DNA of 64,000 bases from Sipunculus nudus. Lineage: Eukaryota > Annelida > Sipuncula > Golfingiida > Sipunculidae. Under the pieces are notes generated by a model, which saw nothing but the letters and a program-made list of their open reading frames with translations, made no database searches and was not told the origin of the DNA. The stretch is from positions 930,001 to 994,000 of the forward strand of contig JAPPUL010000095.1 in NCBI GenBank assembly GCA_026874595.1, in the 5' to 3' direction. Position numbers and translations under genes: made by a program. Positions 1 to 7,470 of the stretch are shown one piece after another (the first letter of the stretch is position 1; every line of letters starts with the position of its first letter).

Positions 1-1189
1 GACGTCTTGTCCAGCTGCCTGTAAGTTCTCGTTGTGTATACATAAAGAAAAATGACGGCGCAAGCATTCCTAAAAACATAAATATCATGCCAAATACTAC
101 AAGTACTGGATACCCTGTCTCCCCAAATGTATAATTAAAATAGCCCTGCTGCACCTCTATAAGCGGGTACATCCATAAAAGATTTAACACCATTAAAGGA
201 TGTACCATATAATATGTCAGGTGCACCACCCCTTCAAGTCGCTTCCTTAACGGAAACTCTTTTGCTCCTAGCATCTTACCTATTAGTTTTACTGCTGTTT
301 GTAGCGAACCTTTTGCCCATCTGAATTGCTGTGTCTTGTAGCCCCTTACGTCAACCGGAAGCTCTGCGTCGCACACCACACTCGGCATGAACCTAAATTC
401 CCAGCCCCGCATCTGCGCTCGGTAACTTAAATCTAGATCCTCTGTCAGTGTGTCGCCTTGCCAGTTGCCTCCATCTAGTATACACTCTTTTCGCCATATC
501 CCTGCTGTCCCATTAAAATTTAACCATAATGCATAATCACTTCGTGTTGTTTGTTCAAGTAGAAAATGTCCATCTACTCCAAGTGCCTGAGCTCGCGTTA
601 AAGACGAATACTCCATGTTTAGATGTCCCCAGCGCGTTTGCACAAGACCAAGCTTCCTATTCCCTTTAAACATCGGCAAGGCTCTTATTAAAAAGTCTTT
701 CGGCGGTATGAAATCACAATCAAATATTGCTATATAATCACCTTCACTCTCTTTTAAACCTTCTCTAAGTGCTCCTGCTTTGTGATCTGTCCTTATTTCT
801 CGCCGTATGTATTTTATGTTGTATCCTGCTTTTCTGTATTCTTCTGTTAGCTTTCTTAGTATATCTTGTGTAGCGTCTGTTGAGTCGTCTAGAAGTTGTA
901 CCTCTAGTTTGTCTTTTGGATAGTCAATCCCCATGACTGCGCGTACTACACGTTCTGAGACATATAGTTCGTTATATATTGGAACCTGAACCGTGACAAC
1001 AGGTTCTCCCATGCCCTTAAGCTCTTTAATTCCGTATATTGGGTCTTCTTTTCGATGTGGCCCTTTTTGCCCTTGCCCTCGCTTTCTGTAGTATAAATAA
1101 CTTATTAAATAGTAATGCATCCCATATGTAAATAATAGTAGCGTATCAACTACATACACCAATATCACAAAATATTCATACAAACCCAT
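1..1189 (-). CDS. Glycosyltransferase family 2, cellulose-synthase-like, C-terminal part outside window
   Basis: Reading from the ATG at 1189 leftward gives an open frame of about 396 codons that runs off the window edge, so the end is missing. A membrane segment lies within the first 30 residues. It is followed by a GT-A domain with the expected order of motifs: VTVQVPIYNE near residue 70, a DDS motif, DCD for nucleotide-sugar and metal binding, TED as the probable catalytic base, and QQFRW matching the Q-x-x-R-W motif of processive beta-glycosyltransferases. Hydrophobic segments begin again after this motif. The family makes polysaccharides or glycolipids at the inner membrane from UDP- or GDP-sugars; the sugar and product cannot be read from the sequence. 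Purine-rich codon use fits a leading-strand gene of the left arm. Confidence 0.88.
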   Translation of the reverse strand, partial: MGLYEYFVILVYVVDTLLLFTYGMHYYLISYLYYRKRGQGQKGPHRKEDPIYGIKELKGMGEPVVTVQVPIYNELYVSERVVRAVMGIDYPKDKLEVQLLDDSTDATQDILRKLTEEYRKAGYNIKYIRREIRTDHKAGALREGLKESEGDYIAIFDCDFIPPKDFLIRALPMFKGNRKLGLVQTRWGHLNMEYSSLTRAQALGVDGHFLLEQTTRSDYALWLNFNGTAGIWRKECILDGGNWQGDTLTEDLDLSYRAQMRGWEFRFMPSVVCDAELPVDVRGYKTQQFRWAKGSLQTAVKLIGKMLGAKEFPLRKRLEGVVHLTYYMVHPLMVLNLLWMYPLIEVQQGYFNYTFGETGYPVLVVFGMIFMFLGMLAPSFFFMYTQRELTGSWTRR

Positions 1190-1662
1190 TTAGACTATCT
1201 ACCCCTTTTAATTATCCATCGATTATTGCTTTTACAATATAATAAACTTATATAAAAAAAATTATATAAAACTATTATACTCATTTATATATTTGATTTG
1301 ATAATAAATGAATTATCTAAGATATGCTCTTGCCCTTTAAAAAGACTTCTAATCCTATTTAGTGAGTTTATTGCCTTGCTGCAGCTCTTTTTCTTAAAAA
1401 AAATATAGGCGCTTTCGTAACACTATATTTAGGGAGGGGAAGTTATAGCAATTACGAAAACGCCCAACACTTATGATCATTAACCTGCATTTTTTTACTC
1501 GGTTTTAACATCATCAAAATTGAATTACATTATACGTTTTTTTTTATATCTAATTTTACTACACACTTATTTTTATTTATACTTTACTTTTACATTGTGC
1601 CCATTTAGAATAACCTTTTCTTTTTTTTTGTAACTTAATTATTAACTAGGTGATGTCTCCTT
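1190..1662. other. AT-rich spacer between divergent genes
   Basis: No credible reading frame is present in these 473 bases. They separate the divergently read glycosyltransferase and bshB1 and so should hold both promoters, but I see no clear -35/-10 pair. The one ordered element is the inverted repeat at 1408-1464, listed separately. A T-rich tract (about 1535-1630) precedes bshB1. Confidence 0.5.
1408..1464. repeat. Inverted repeat with 31-nt loop
   Basis: GGCGCTTTCGTAA at 1408-1420 pairs with TTACGAAAACGCC at 1452-1464 with one mismatch (12 of 13). The loop contains AGGGAGGGGAAG, which looks like a Shine-Dalgarno tract. It is GC-richer than its surroundings. It has no T-run on either side, so it is not an obvious terminator. 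It could be an RNA structure or a binding site. Confidence 0.5.
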
Positions 1663-2361
1663 ATGGAACTTGATTTACTTGCCATTAGCCCTCATCCTGA
1701 TGATGCTGAGATTCATTGTGGTGGCCTTTTACTTAAATCTAAGCTTAAAGGCTACAAAACTGGTATCCTATACATGAGCAAAGGGGAAATGTCTACCGAA
1801 GGTAATACAAAAATTCGGCTTGAAGAGACTAAAAAGGCTCTCGAAATACTTAAAGTTGACCATTTTGACTATGCCGGTTTTAAAGATTGTATGATCTCTG
1901 ATTCCTTTGCAAGTCGCCTTATAATTGCTCGCTTTATTCGACAGCTTAAACCTAAAACTATTTTAATGCCCTATTGGAAAGGCACTCCAGGACGAGGACA
2001 TGGACATACTGACCATATCCATACCGGTATTTTAGCCTCTCATGCTGTTAATTTTGCTCGGTTAAAGAAAATGCCTTTGGATGAAGAGCCTCATATTGTT
2101 TCTCAAGTCCTTTACTATCTCTTTCCGCGCAATATGAAACCTACTTTCGTTGTTGATATTTCTGATATTAAAGACGAATGGATTAAGGCAATAAAAGCTC
2201 ATAATTCTCAAATGTTTGGGGATAACCCATCAAAAACAGGCTTTTATAACTTTATCTTAGCTCAGGCTACATCTTTTGGCTATTATATTGGTTCTGAGTG
2301 TGCCCACGGTTTTGTTGCATCCTCGCCTCTTAAGATTGACGACCCTCTAAACCTTGCTTGA
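1663..2361 (+). CDS. bshB1: Bacillithiol biosynthesis deacetylase BshB1-type (PIG-L family)
   Basis: This 232-residue protein matches the PIG-L/LmbE zinc deacetylase family. The zinc motif HPDD is at residues 11-14, with a second motif H-x-D-H at about 115-118, and the typical RLEE and VVDISD segments follow. BshB1 removes the acetyl group from N-acetylglucosaminyl-malate, the second step of bacillithiol synthesis in the cytoplasm. Length is normal for the family. The neighbouring genes are not bshA or bshC, so assignment to bacillithiol rather than another N-acetyl sugar deacetylase rests on overall similarity to BshB1. The gene is on + in the left arm, hence head-on to replication, and its coding strand is T-rich. 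Confidence 0.8.
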   Translation: MELDLLAISPHPDDAEIHCGGLLLKSKLKGYKTGILYMSKGEMSTEGNTKIRLEETKKALEILKVDHFDYAGFKDCMISDSFASRLIIARFIRQLKPKTILMPYWKGTPGRGHGHTDHIHTGILASHAVNFARLKKMPLDEEPHIVSQVLYYLFPRNMKPTFVVDISDIKDEWIKAIKAHNSQMFGDNPSKTGFYNFILAQATSFGYYIGSECAHGFVASSPLKIDDPLNLA

Positions 2362-2392
2362 TACATGTTTTTTTTTTAATATCTGCTTCTAT

Positions 2393-3517
2393 TTATTCTC
2401 CCGCAATCTCTTTAATCGCTTCTAGCTTGAACCCTTTTGTTTGCAAAAACTTTAATCTCCCTTCATAACCCTCTCTTACATAATTACCTATACTCGTAGT
2501 GTCTAACTCAACTCCCTCTCCTCTCTGCTCCTCATAAACTATTAGACTCTCAACTCCTGCAAGCCCTTTTACCAATTTAAAACCTTTATCTGCTCCAAGT
2601 AAAAATACTATTGTCGAGATTGCATCACTTTGTAAGGCACTATTACTTAAAGTCGAAACGCTTAGAACTCCTAAAACTGGGTACCCCGTTTTAGGATCTA
2701 TTATATGGTTTACCCGTTTGCCCCCTTTCGTTATCCTATATCTTGCATAATCGCCCGATGTTGCCAGAGACTGATTATTTAATAGCACTTTGCCAAGATA
2801 TTTTACTCCATACTCACCCTCTCGAGGGTTTTTTATGCCTATACGCCAAAATCCTCCCGATATGCTACTGCCTAATCCATAAGTGTCTCCTCCTATATTA
2901 AGCAAGCAGGAGCTTATTCCGCGCCCTTTTAGATAACTTATTGCCTTGTCTATTATATATCCTTTAGAAAGTCCGCCTAAGCTTATTTTTAAGCCCTTCT
3001 TTAAATATCTTATCTTATCTGCTCTTATCTCTATCTTTTTATAGTCTACAAGCTCTCTTGAAGCCATTATAGCCTCCTTAGACGGCTGGCTCCTATCTTC
3101 TCTATCACCTGCATTCCAAAGACGGAGTAATGGATAAATACTTATATCAAATGCCCCATCACTAAGCTTCCCATACCTAAGTCCCTCCTTTATCACATAA
3201 AGTAATTCTTTACTTACTCCATACCACTCCCCTGTCCCCGCAACTGCGTTTAGTTTACTAAGTTCACTACTCGTATCATAGGAGCTGAATATCTTACCAA
3301 GCCGTTTTACTTCTCCTTCAAAACCAAGCAATATCCCTTTTGCATCCTGGGTACGCGTGTGTAATATCTTAAGTTCTACTTCTGTGCTTAGTAATATCCC
3401 TTTATACTCACTTTGTACTAGATTAGTATATTTATAGCTTATTATCCACCACAATATTATTAACGCAAATACTGCTATATATATTATCCTTATATAGCTC
3501 TTTATCTCTCTTCCCAT
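2393..3517 (-). CDS. apbE: FAD:protein FMN transferase ApbE
   Basis: A 374-residue protein with an N-terminal membrane segment (about residues 9-27, an uncleaved anchor or signal). The ApbE domain follows. Recognisable pieces are the S-Y-D-x-x-S-E-L-S-x-L-N segment, GAFDIS, GGLSKGYIID, the LLNIGGD segment, ATSGDYARY, and HIIDPKTGYP near the C terminus. ApbE attaches FMN to a threonine of target flavoproteins such as the RnfG/NqrC subunits, outside the inner membrane. No such target is in the window. The gene lies behind the SDR and kdsA genes on the same strand, separated by a short tandem-repeat spacer that would supply its ribosome-binding site. Confidence 0.9.
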   Translation of the reverse strand: MGREIKSYIRIIYIAVFALIILWWIISYKYTNLVQSEYKGILLSTEVELKILHTRTQDAKGILLGFEGEVKRLGKIFSSYDTSSELSKLNAVAGTGEWYGVSKELLYVIKEGLRYGKLSDGAFDISIYPLLRLWNAGDREDRSQPSKEAIMASRELVDYKKIEIRADKIRYLKKGLKISLGGLSKGYIIDKAISYLKGRGISSCLLNIGGDTYGLGSSISGGFWRIGIKNPREGEYGVKYLGKVLLNNQSLATSGDYARYRITKGGKRVNHIIDPKTGYPVLGVLSVSTLSNSALQSDAISTIVFLLGADKGFKLVKGLAGVESLIVYEEQRGEGVELDTTSIGNYVREGYEGRLKFLQTKGFKLEAIKEIAGE

Positions 3518-3520
3518 CTA

Positions 3521-3595
3521 TTGCCTTCTTTTTTGCCTTCTTTTTTTGCCTTCTTTTTTTGCCTTCTTTTTTGCCTTCTTTTTTTGCCTTTGCCC
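3521..3595. repeat. Short tandem repeat, 12-13 nt unit, upstream of apbE
   Basis: About six copies of GCCTTC followed by 6-7 T fill the whole gap between the SDR stop and the apbE start. On the coding strand each unit reads as a poly-A stretch followed by GAAGGC, an SD-like purine tract. Copies differ in homopolymer length. Confidence 0.85.
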
Positions 3596-4302
3596 TAGGA
3601 CTTCTTCGGATTTAATGGCCTTAGCTCTATCTTGCTTATAAGACTTTCTTTACTCGTTTTTACTATGTCGTATACTGTCTTGGCTACATCTTCTCCGCTT
3701 AACTTAAAGCTTTCTTCTTCTAAAAACTCTTCTCCGCTAAAACTTGTATTTACTGACCCAGGCATCACTATCGATACCTTTATATTTTTATCCCGTAGCT
3801 CAAGCATTAGGCATTCCGTAAAACCCAATAACCCGAACTTCGTTGCGCAGTATAATGCTCCCCCCACAAATGTATTTCTGCTTGCAAGAGAACCTATATT
3901 TATTATATTTCCACCTCCTGCCTCCTCTAGGACCCCTATAAGCCCTTGCGTTAAATAAAATATCCCGCTCAGGTTCGTTCCTACTACTTTGTCCCATTCC
4001 TCGTAGCTTAGGTCTTTAACCCTTTTGAATATTCCCACCCCCGCGTTGTTTACAAGTACTTTTAAGCCCAATCCCTCCCCTTTTATCTTTTCAACCAGAC
4101 TCTTTACTGACTCTTTGTCTCCTATATCTAATTTGTACCCTTTTGCTAAAGACGCTCCAAGTCCCATATATTCTGCTTCAAGCTCACTAAATCCTCCCTC
4201 GCTCCGACTCGTGAACAGTATCCTATACCCTCCCATTGCGAACTTTTTACACACTTCCTTCCCTATACCCTTACTCCCGCCTGTTACTAGTATCGTTTCC
4301 AC
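3595..4302 (-). CDS. Short-chain dehydrogenase/reductase (SDR)
   Basis: A 235-residue classical SDR. The Rossmann nucleotide motif TGGSKGIG is at residues 7-14 and NNAG at 85-88. The catalytic triad is S138, Y151 and K155 (YCATK). The TSRS at the end of beta-2 would favour NADPH, but that is a weak inference. The substrate cannot be deduced. It sits in a same-strand run with kdsA upstream and apbE downstream. Confidence 0.85.
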   Translation of the reverse strand: METILVTGGSKGIGKEVCKKFAMGGYRILFTSRSEGGFSELEAEYMGLGASLAKGYKLDIGDKESVKSLVEKIKGEGLGLKVLVNNAGVGIFKRVKDLSYEEWDKVVGTNLSGIFYLTQGLIGVLEEAGGGNIINIGSLASRNTFVGGALYCATKFGLLGFTECLMLELRDKNIKVSIVMPGSVNTSFSGEEFLEEESFKLSGEDVAKTVYDIVKTSKESLISKIELRPLNPKKS

Positions 4303-4326
4303 TGCCTTTTTCCCTCCTCCATTTTT

Positions 4327-4372
4327 TTATTTCTTATACTTTTATTTCTTATACTTTTATTTCTTATACTTT
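4327..4372. repeat. Short tandem repeat, 15-nt unit x3
   Basis: Three copies of a 15-nt unit containing TTCTTATACTTTTAT between kdsA and the SDR gene. On the coding strand it is A-rich (repeated AAAAGTATAAGAA). Confidence 0.8.
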
Positions 4373-4381
4373 TATTTGCTT

Positions 4382-5203
4382 TTACTTGTTTGTGAAGGTC
4401 TTTACTAATTGATATAACGGTATTATTTCTTCTAAAAGCGGTTTTAGCTCTTTAAGCGGTAATATGCTATCTTTATCCGATAGCGATTTGCTTGGGTTTG
4501 GATGTACTTCTAAATATAATCCGCTTGCTCCTGCTGCTATTGCTGCTCTTGATAGGTGTTTTATATATTGTCTTCCTTCCACTTTGCTTGACTTTATACT
4601 ATGTGTCCCGTCGTAAAGCACGGGCGCGTGTTTTGTCATTATCGCTATCCCTCTAAAGTCATTCACTAAATCCCCATATCCAAAACTTGTGCCTCGTTCT
4701 GTTATCATATATTTTGTGTTCTTCTGCTTCCTTATCTTTTCAAGCACATCTTCCATTTCGTAGGGTGACATGAATTGTCCTTTCTTTACATTTATTATCT
4801 TTTGTGTGCGGGCTGCTTTTTCTATTAACTCCGTTTGTCGACACAAAAAGGCCGGTATCTGTACAAAATCTACCACCTTCCCTACATCGTCTATTTCCTC
4901 TTCTTTATGCACGTCTGTTAATATCGGTATGTTTAATTCTCGTCTTATACTATGCAGTATCGCAAGTCCCATCTTTAAGCCCACTCCCCTATATGATTCC
5001 GCTTTGCTCCTGTTTGATTTGCTGTAGGACCCTTTGAACACAAACGGTAACGACAACCCCTTACATATATCTAAAAGCTCTCGGGCGATGTCTTCTGTCT
5101 CGCCTGCTTCTCGTATTACGCACGGACCCACTACCAATATGAATTTTGGCTCCGTTGTACGTATTACGTTCCTTACTCCTAGCTTCTCAAGCCAATTTAT
5201 CAA
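4382..5203 (-). CDS. kdsA: 3-deoxy-8-phosphooctulonate synthase (Kdo-8-P synthase)
   Basis: A 273-residue protein of the usual KdsA length. It condenses phosphoenolpyruvate with arabinose-5-phosphate to Kdo-8-phosphate for the LPS inner core. Visible landmarks are VVGPCVIRE at residues 25-33, FKGSYSKSNRS, ILTDVHK, FLCRQTEL, NVKKGQFMSP and the DGTHS/EVHPNP segments near the end. C28 sits where metal-dependent KdsA enzymes carry the metal-binding cysteine and metal-independent ones have asparagine, so this looks like the metal-dependent class. Its presence indicates a Kdo-containing outer membrane. Confidence 0.95.
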   Translation of the reverse strand: MINWLEKLGVRNVIRTTEPKFILVVGPCVIREAGETEDIARELLDICKGLSLPFVFKGSYSKSNRSKAESYRGVGLKMGLAILHSIRRELNIPILTDVHKEEEIDDVGKVVDFVQIPAFLCRQTELIEKAARTQKIINVKKGQFMSPYEMEDVLEKIRKQKNTKYMITERGTSFGYGDLVNDFRGIAIMTKHAPVLYDGTHSIKSSKVEGRQYIKHLSRAAIAAGASGLYLEVHPNPSKSLSDKDSILPLKELKPLLEEIIPLYQLVKTFTNK

Positions 5204-5245
5204 CCTCTTTTACCTCTTTTTTTAAAACTATAATTTATTATCCCT

Positions 5246-5734
5246 TTATTCGTCTAGCAATGACTTTACTCCCACTTCTACTAATATATCTATAGCCCCT
5301 ACAAACTTAAGCTTTAACTTTATCTTTTTTCCTAATTCAAAATATTCCTTCTCTATTCCTAGAAACATTATATGATAGCCTCCAGGTTTTAATTCTACTC
5401 GTCCTGCCCGTTCGCCTTCTTGCTTCGGTACCAAAATACTCTCAACTCGCCTCATCCGCATTAGCCCTCCTGAATCCTGCATCTCGTGTAGTTCTACTGC
5501 CTTGCACACTCCTTCCGGATAGACCTCAACTTCTATTAGCTTTATGTCTTCATCTGTCTTATTCAATATTGTCATGTATCCCGCACTAACAGGTACGTCC
5601 CCTCGGCTGTTCCTTATCCAGGCATCCTCTATTACAACCCCTGACTCAACAGCAACTTCTCCTCCATGTAAACCTTCCTGGCTTAACATTAATATAAAAC
5701 TTAACATCAGTAGCGTGAATCCATTTTTAGCCAT
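5246..5734 (-). CDS. Copper chaperone PCu(A)C family protein
   Basis: A 162-residue exported protein. The first about 24 residues form a signal peptide (LLMLSFILMLS core). The mature part is the PCu(A)C (DUF461) beta-barrel with the copper ligands His and Met in LHEM at 82-85, Met residues at 92-94, and HIM at 121-123, framed by the typical LKPGGYHIM segment. The family delivers Cu(I) to periplasmic targets such as the CuA site of cytochrome oxidase. No oxidase gene is in the window. Confidence 0.88.
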   Translation of the reverse strand: MAKNGFTLLMLSFILMLSQEGLHGGEVAVESGVVIEDAWIRNSRGDVPVSAGYMTILNKTDEDIKLIEVEVYPEGVCKAVELHEMQDSGGLMRMRRVESILVPKQEGERAGRVELKPGGYHIMFLGIEKEYFELGKKIKLKLKFVGAIDILVEVGVKSLLDE

Positions 5735-5976
5735 CCCTCTCTTTTCTCCTTTATATATGCATAGCAGTCTTGTGCCTTCTCATTACAGCTTTTTAGCGAT
5801 TTCCTACATTGTAGACTAGGCTCATCATTAACTTTATCTAGTATAATATATTATTGGGGCTTTGTATATAATTTATTTATTCAACCTTGTGGGCTTGTTT
5901 ATATTCTTTGGTCGGTTTGATTTATATTCCTAACTATGCCTTTTTCATAAAGCATACTCTACAAAAGCTCTCTCTA

Positions 5977-6243
5977 CTAGCTTCCTTCTCCGCTGTCGCC
6001 TTGCCTGCCATTCTCTCCTTCTTCTAAGGCCCTCCTCTCTTCTAAGGCCCTCCTCTCTTCTAAGCCACCCCTTTTCCAATCCTTCTTAAAACATACTGAG
6101 TACAGCCCTATCCATTCCATCGCCGCTCGCTGAAAACCTATGTCGTGTTGTCTTTTCTCACTCTCTATCCATTTATATCTATTGATTTCCTCTATCTGCG
6201 CAAGCAAAAACTTTTGTAGTTCATTTTCTCCTAAACTTGACAT
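5977..6243 (-). CDS. Small hypothetical protein with repeat tail
   Basis: An 88-residue frame I do not recognise. The first 55 residues look like an ordinary folded charged protein with a helical pattern. The C-terminal third is low complexity: the six-residue block EERRAL occurs twice, encoded by an 18-nt DNA tandem repeat at 6022-6064, then a Gly/Glu-rich end. Codon use is like its leading-strand neighbours, which supports it being a real gene. The repeat tail looks like slippage that has extended the frame. Confidence 0.6.
   Translation of the reverse strand: MSSLGENELQKFLLAQIEEINRYKWIESEKRQHDIGFQRAAMEWIGLYSVCFKKDWKRGGLEERRALEERRALEEGENGRQGDSGEGS
6022..6064. repeat. 18-nt tandem repeat inside a small gene
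   Basis: About 2.4 copies of TTCTAAGGCCCTCCTCTC. The unit is a multiple of three, so copy changes keep the frame and add or remove six residues. Confidence 0.85.
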
Positions 6244-6694
6244 CTTCTTGCTTCTCTCTTTGTTATTCTTTTTTCTTCTCCCTCAGCTTCTCCTTTAACA
6301 CTTCGCTCCTTTGTCTCCCCATGCCACCTGTCCAGCCCCCCATGCCCTTCTACTCATACAAGTGATACTTGCTTACAATATAATCCCTTTTACTATTTTA
6401 TTTTATCACTTTTTTTTTACAACATCTCTTTTTCTCTTCTTTTTCTCTTCTTTTTCTCTTCTTTTTCTCTTCTTTTTCTCTTCTTTGCCTCTTCTTTGCC
6501 TCTTCTTTGCCTCTTCTTTGCCTCTTCTTTACCTCTTCTTTGCCTCTTCTTTACCTCTTCTTTGCCTCTTCTTTACCTCTTCTTTGCCTCTTCTTTGCCT
6601 CTTCTTTGCCTCTTCTTTGCCTCTTCTTTGCCTCTTTTCCTTCTCCTGCCTTCTTCTCCTGCCTTCTTCTCCTGCCTTCCTCTCCTGCCTTCCC
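6244..6694. other. Gene-free spacer dominated by repeats
   Basis: No supported gene in these 451 bases. Bases 6424-6693 are one tandem array. The rest (6244-6423) is pyrimidine-rich on +, with no recognisable element. Confidence 0.7.
6424..6693. repeat. Long compound tandem array, 11-nt then 13-nt units
   Basis: Three blocks run into each other. The first is about five copies of CTCTTCTTTTT, the second about fourteen copies of TTCTTTGCCTC (a few with A for G), both 11 nt. The third is four copies of a 13-nt unit centred on CTCCTGCCTT. The coding strand for the flanking genes is purely purine-rich (GAGGCAAAGAA). It translates in all frames without stops, which produces false low-complexity frames. 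Confidence 0.95.
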
Positions 6695-7297
6695 TCACCC
6701 TCTTTCTACTTTCCCTCTTATTGTAAAACTTTTACTTACTATCTCAAAATCATTCATTGGCACCATTTTTGGATTATACGCAAAGTTTATTATATATCCT
6801 GTCCCTTTGTGTTCAAAGAAATAGACTAGCATTACTATCTTATAATCTTCTACTTCCTCTGTAAAGATTAACTTATTATAATACGCTCTTACTTTTACTT
6901 TCTTTCCTCCCTCCCGTATCTCTATTTCTTTTATATTATTCTCTGACTTATCTAACACCAGTTTAAACTCTTCCATCTGATTCTTTATCACTTCCATATA
7001 ATCTAATCTTAGATCCCTTCCCATAACCCCATTTACTATCTGGACTGATATCCTGCTATTCTCTCCCTTCATAAATATATTTACATGCGTTTCCTTCTTC
7101 TCCGTCTTTATATCATATTCAGATGGATAGGTAAAACTTATTCCATATCTTCCAAATTTACTATATCCCCCTCCTTCCCCTTTAATCCCGCTTTGCTCCG
7201 GTTGAGTATTAGAATCTATATTCGTGCATCCTATAAATCCAAACACCCCCATTAAGCAAATTAACAATGATACCTTATAGTTTCTCTTTATTTCCAT
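6695..7297 (-). CDS. Putative lipoprotein
   Basis: A 200-residue protein with a lipoprotein signal: a basic start, a hydrophobic core, then FIGC at about residues 21-24, so Cys24 would be lipidated. The mature part contains a YGISFTYPSEYDI segment followed by alternating strands, reminiscent of PsbP/DcrB-like lipoproteins that often start with such an F-x-Y-P motif. I cannot assign a function. It is followed by the long repeat array and preceded by the RND-like gene on the same strand. Confidence 0.75.
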   Translation of the reverse strand: MEIKRNYKVSLLICLMGVFGFIGCTNIDSNTQPEQSGIKGEGGGYSKFGRYGISFTYPSEYDIKTEKKETHVNIFMKGENSRISVQIVNGVMGRDLRLDYMEVIKNQMEEFKLVLDKSENNIKEIEIREGGKKVKVRAYYNKLIFTEEVEDYKIVMLVYFFEHKGTGYIINFAYNPKMVPMNDFEIVSKSFTIRGKVERG

Positions 7298-7470
7298 AAC
7301 TGTTTCCTCCCGCTCCTCCTGTGCCTTTTTGTATTTATTTGCATCTTATATCGTCCTTAGCTCGCTTTTTAATAACTCTTTATATTATTTATTTGATCTA
7401 CTCTCTTGCTACTCCCTCTTCTATCATATATTTTAGAATATATTGAGAACTTCTCTCGCTCTTTCTTAAA

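Noticed and set aside
6424-6693. CRISPR array
   Set aside because: Repeats are contiguous 11-13-mers without spacers, and no cas genes occur in the window.
6311-6829. Long + strand frame with repeated LFFASSLPLLC blocks
   Set aside because: It is the translation of the tandem array and the 3' end of the lipoprotein gene read backwards; all frames are open there because the unit contains no stop.
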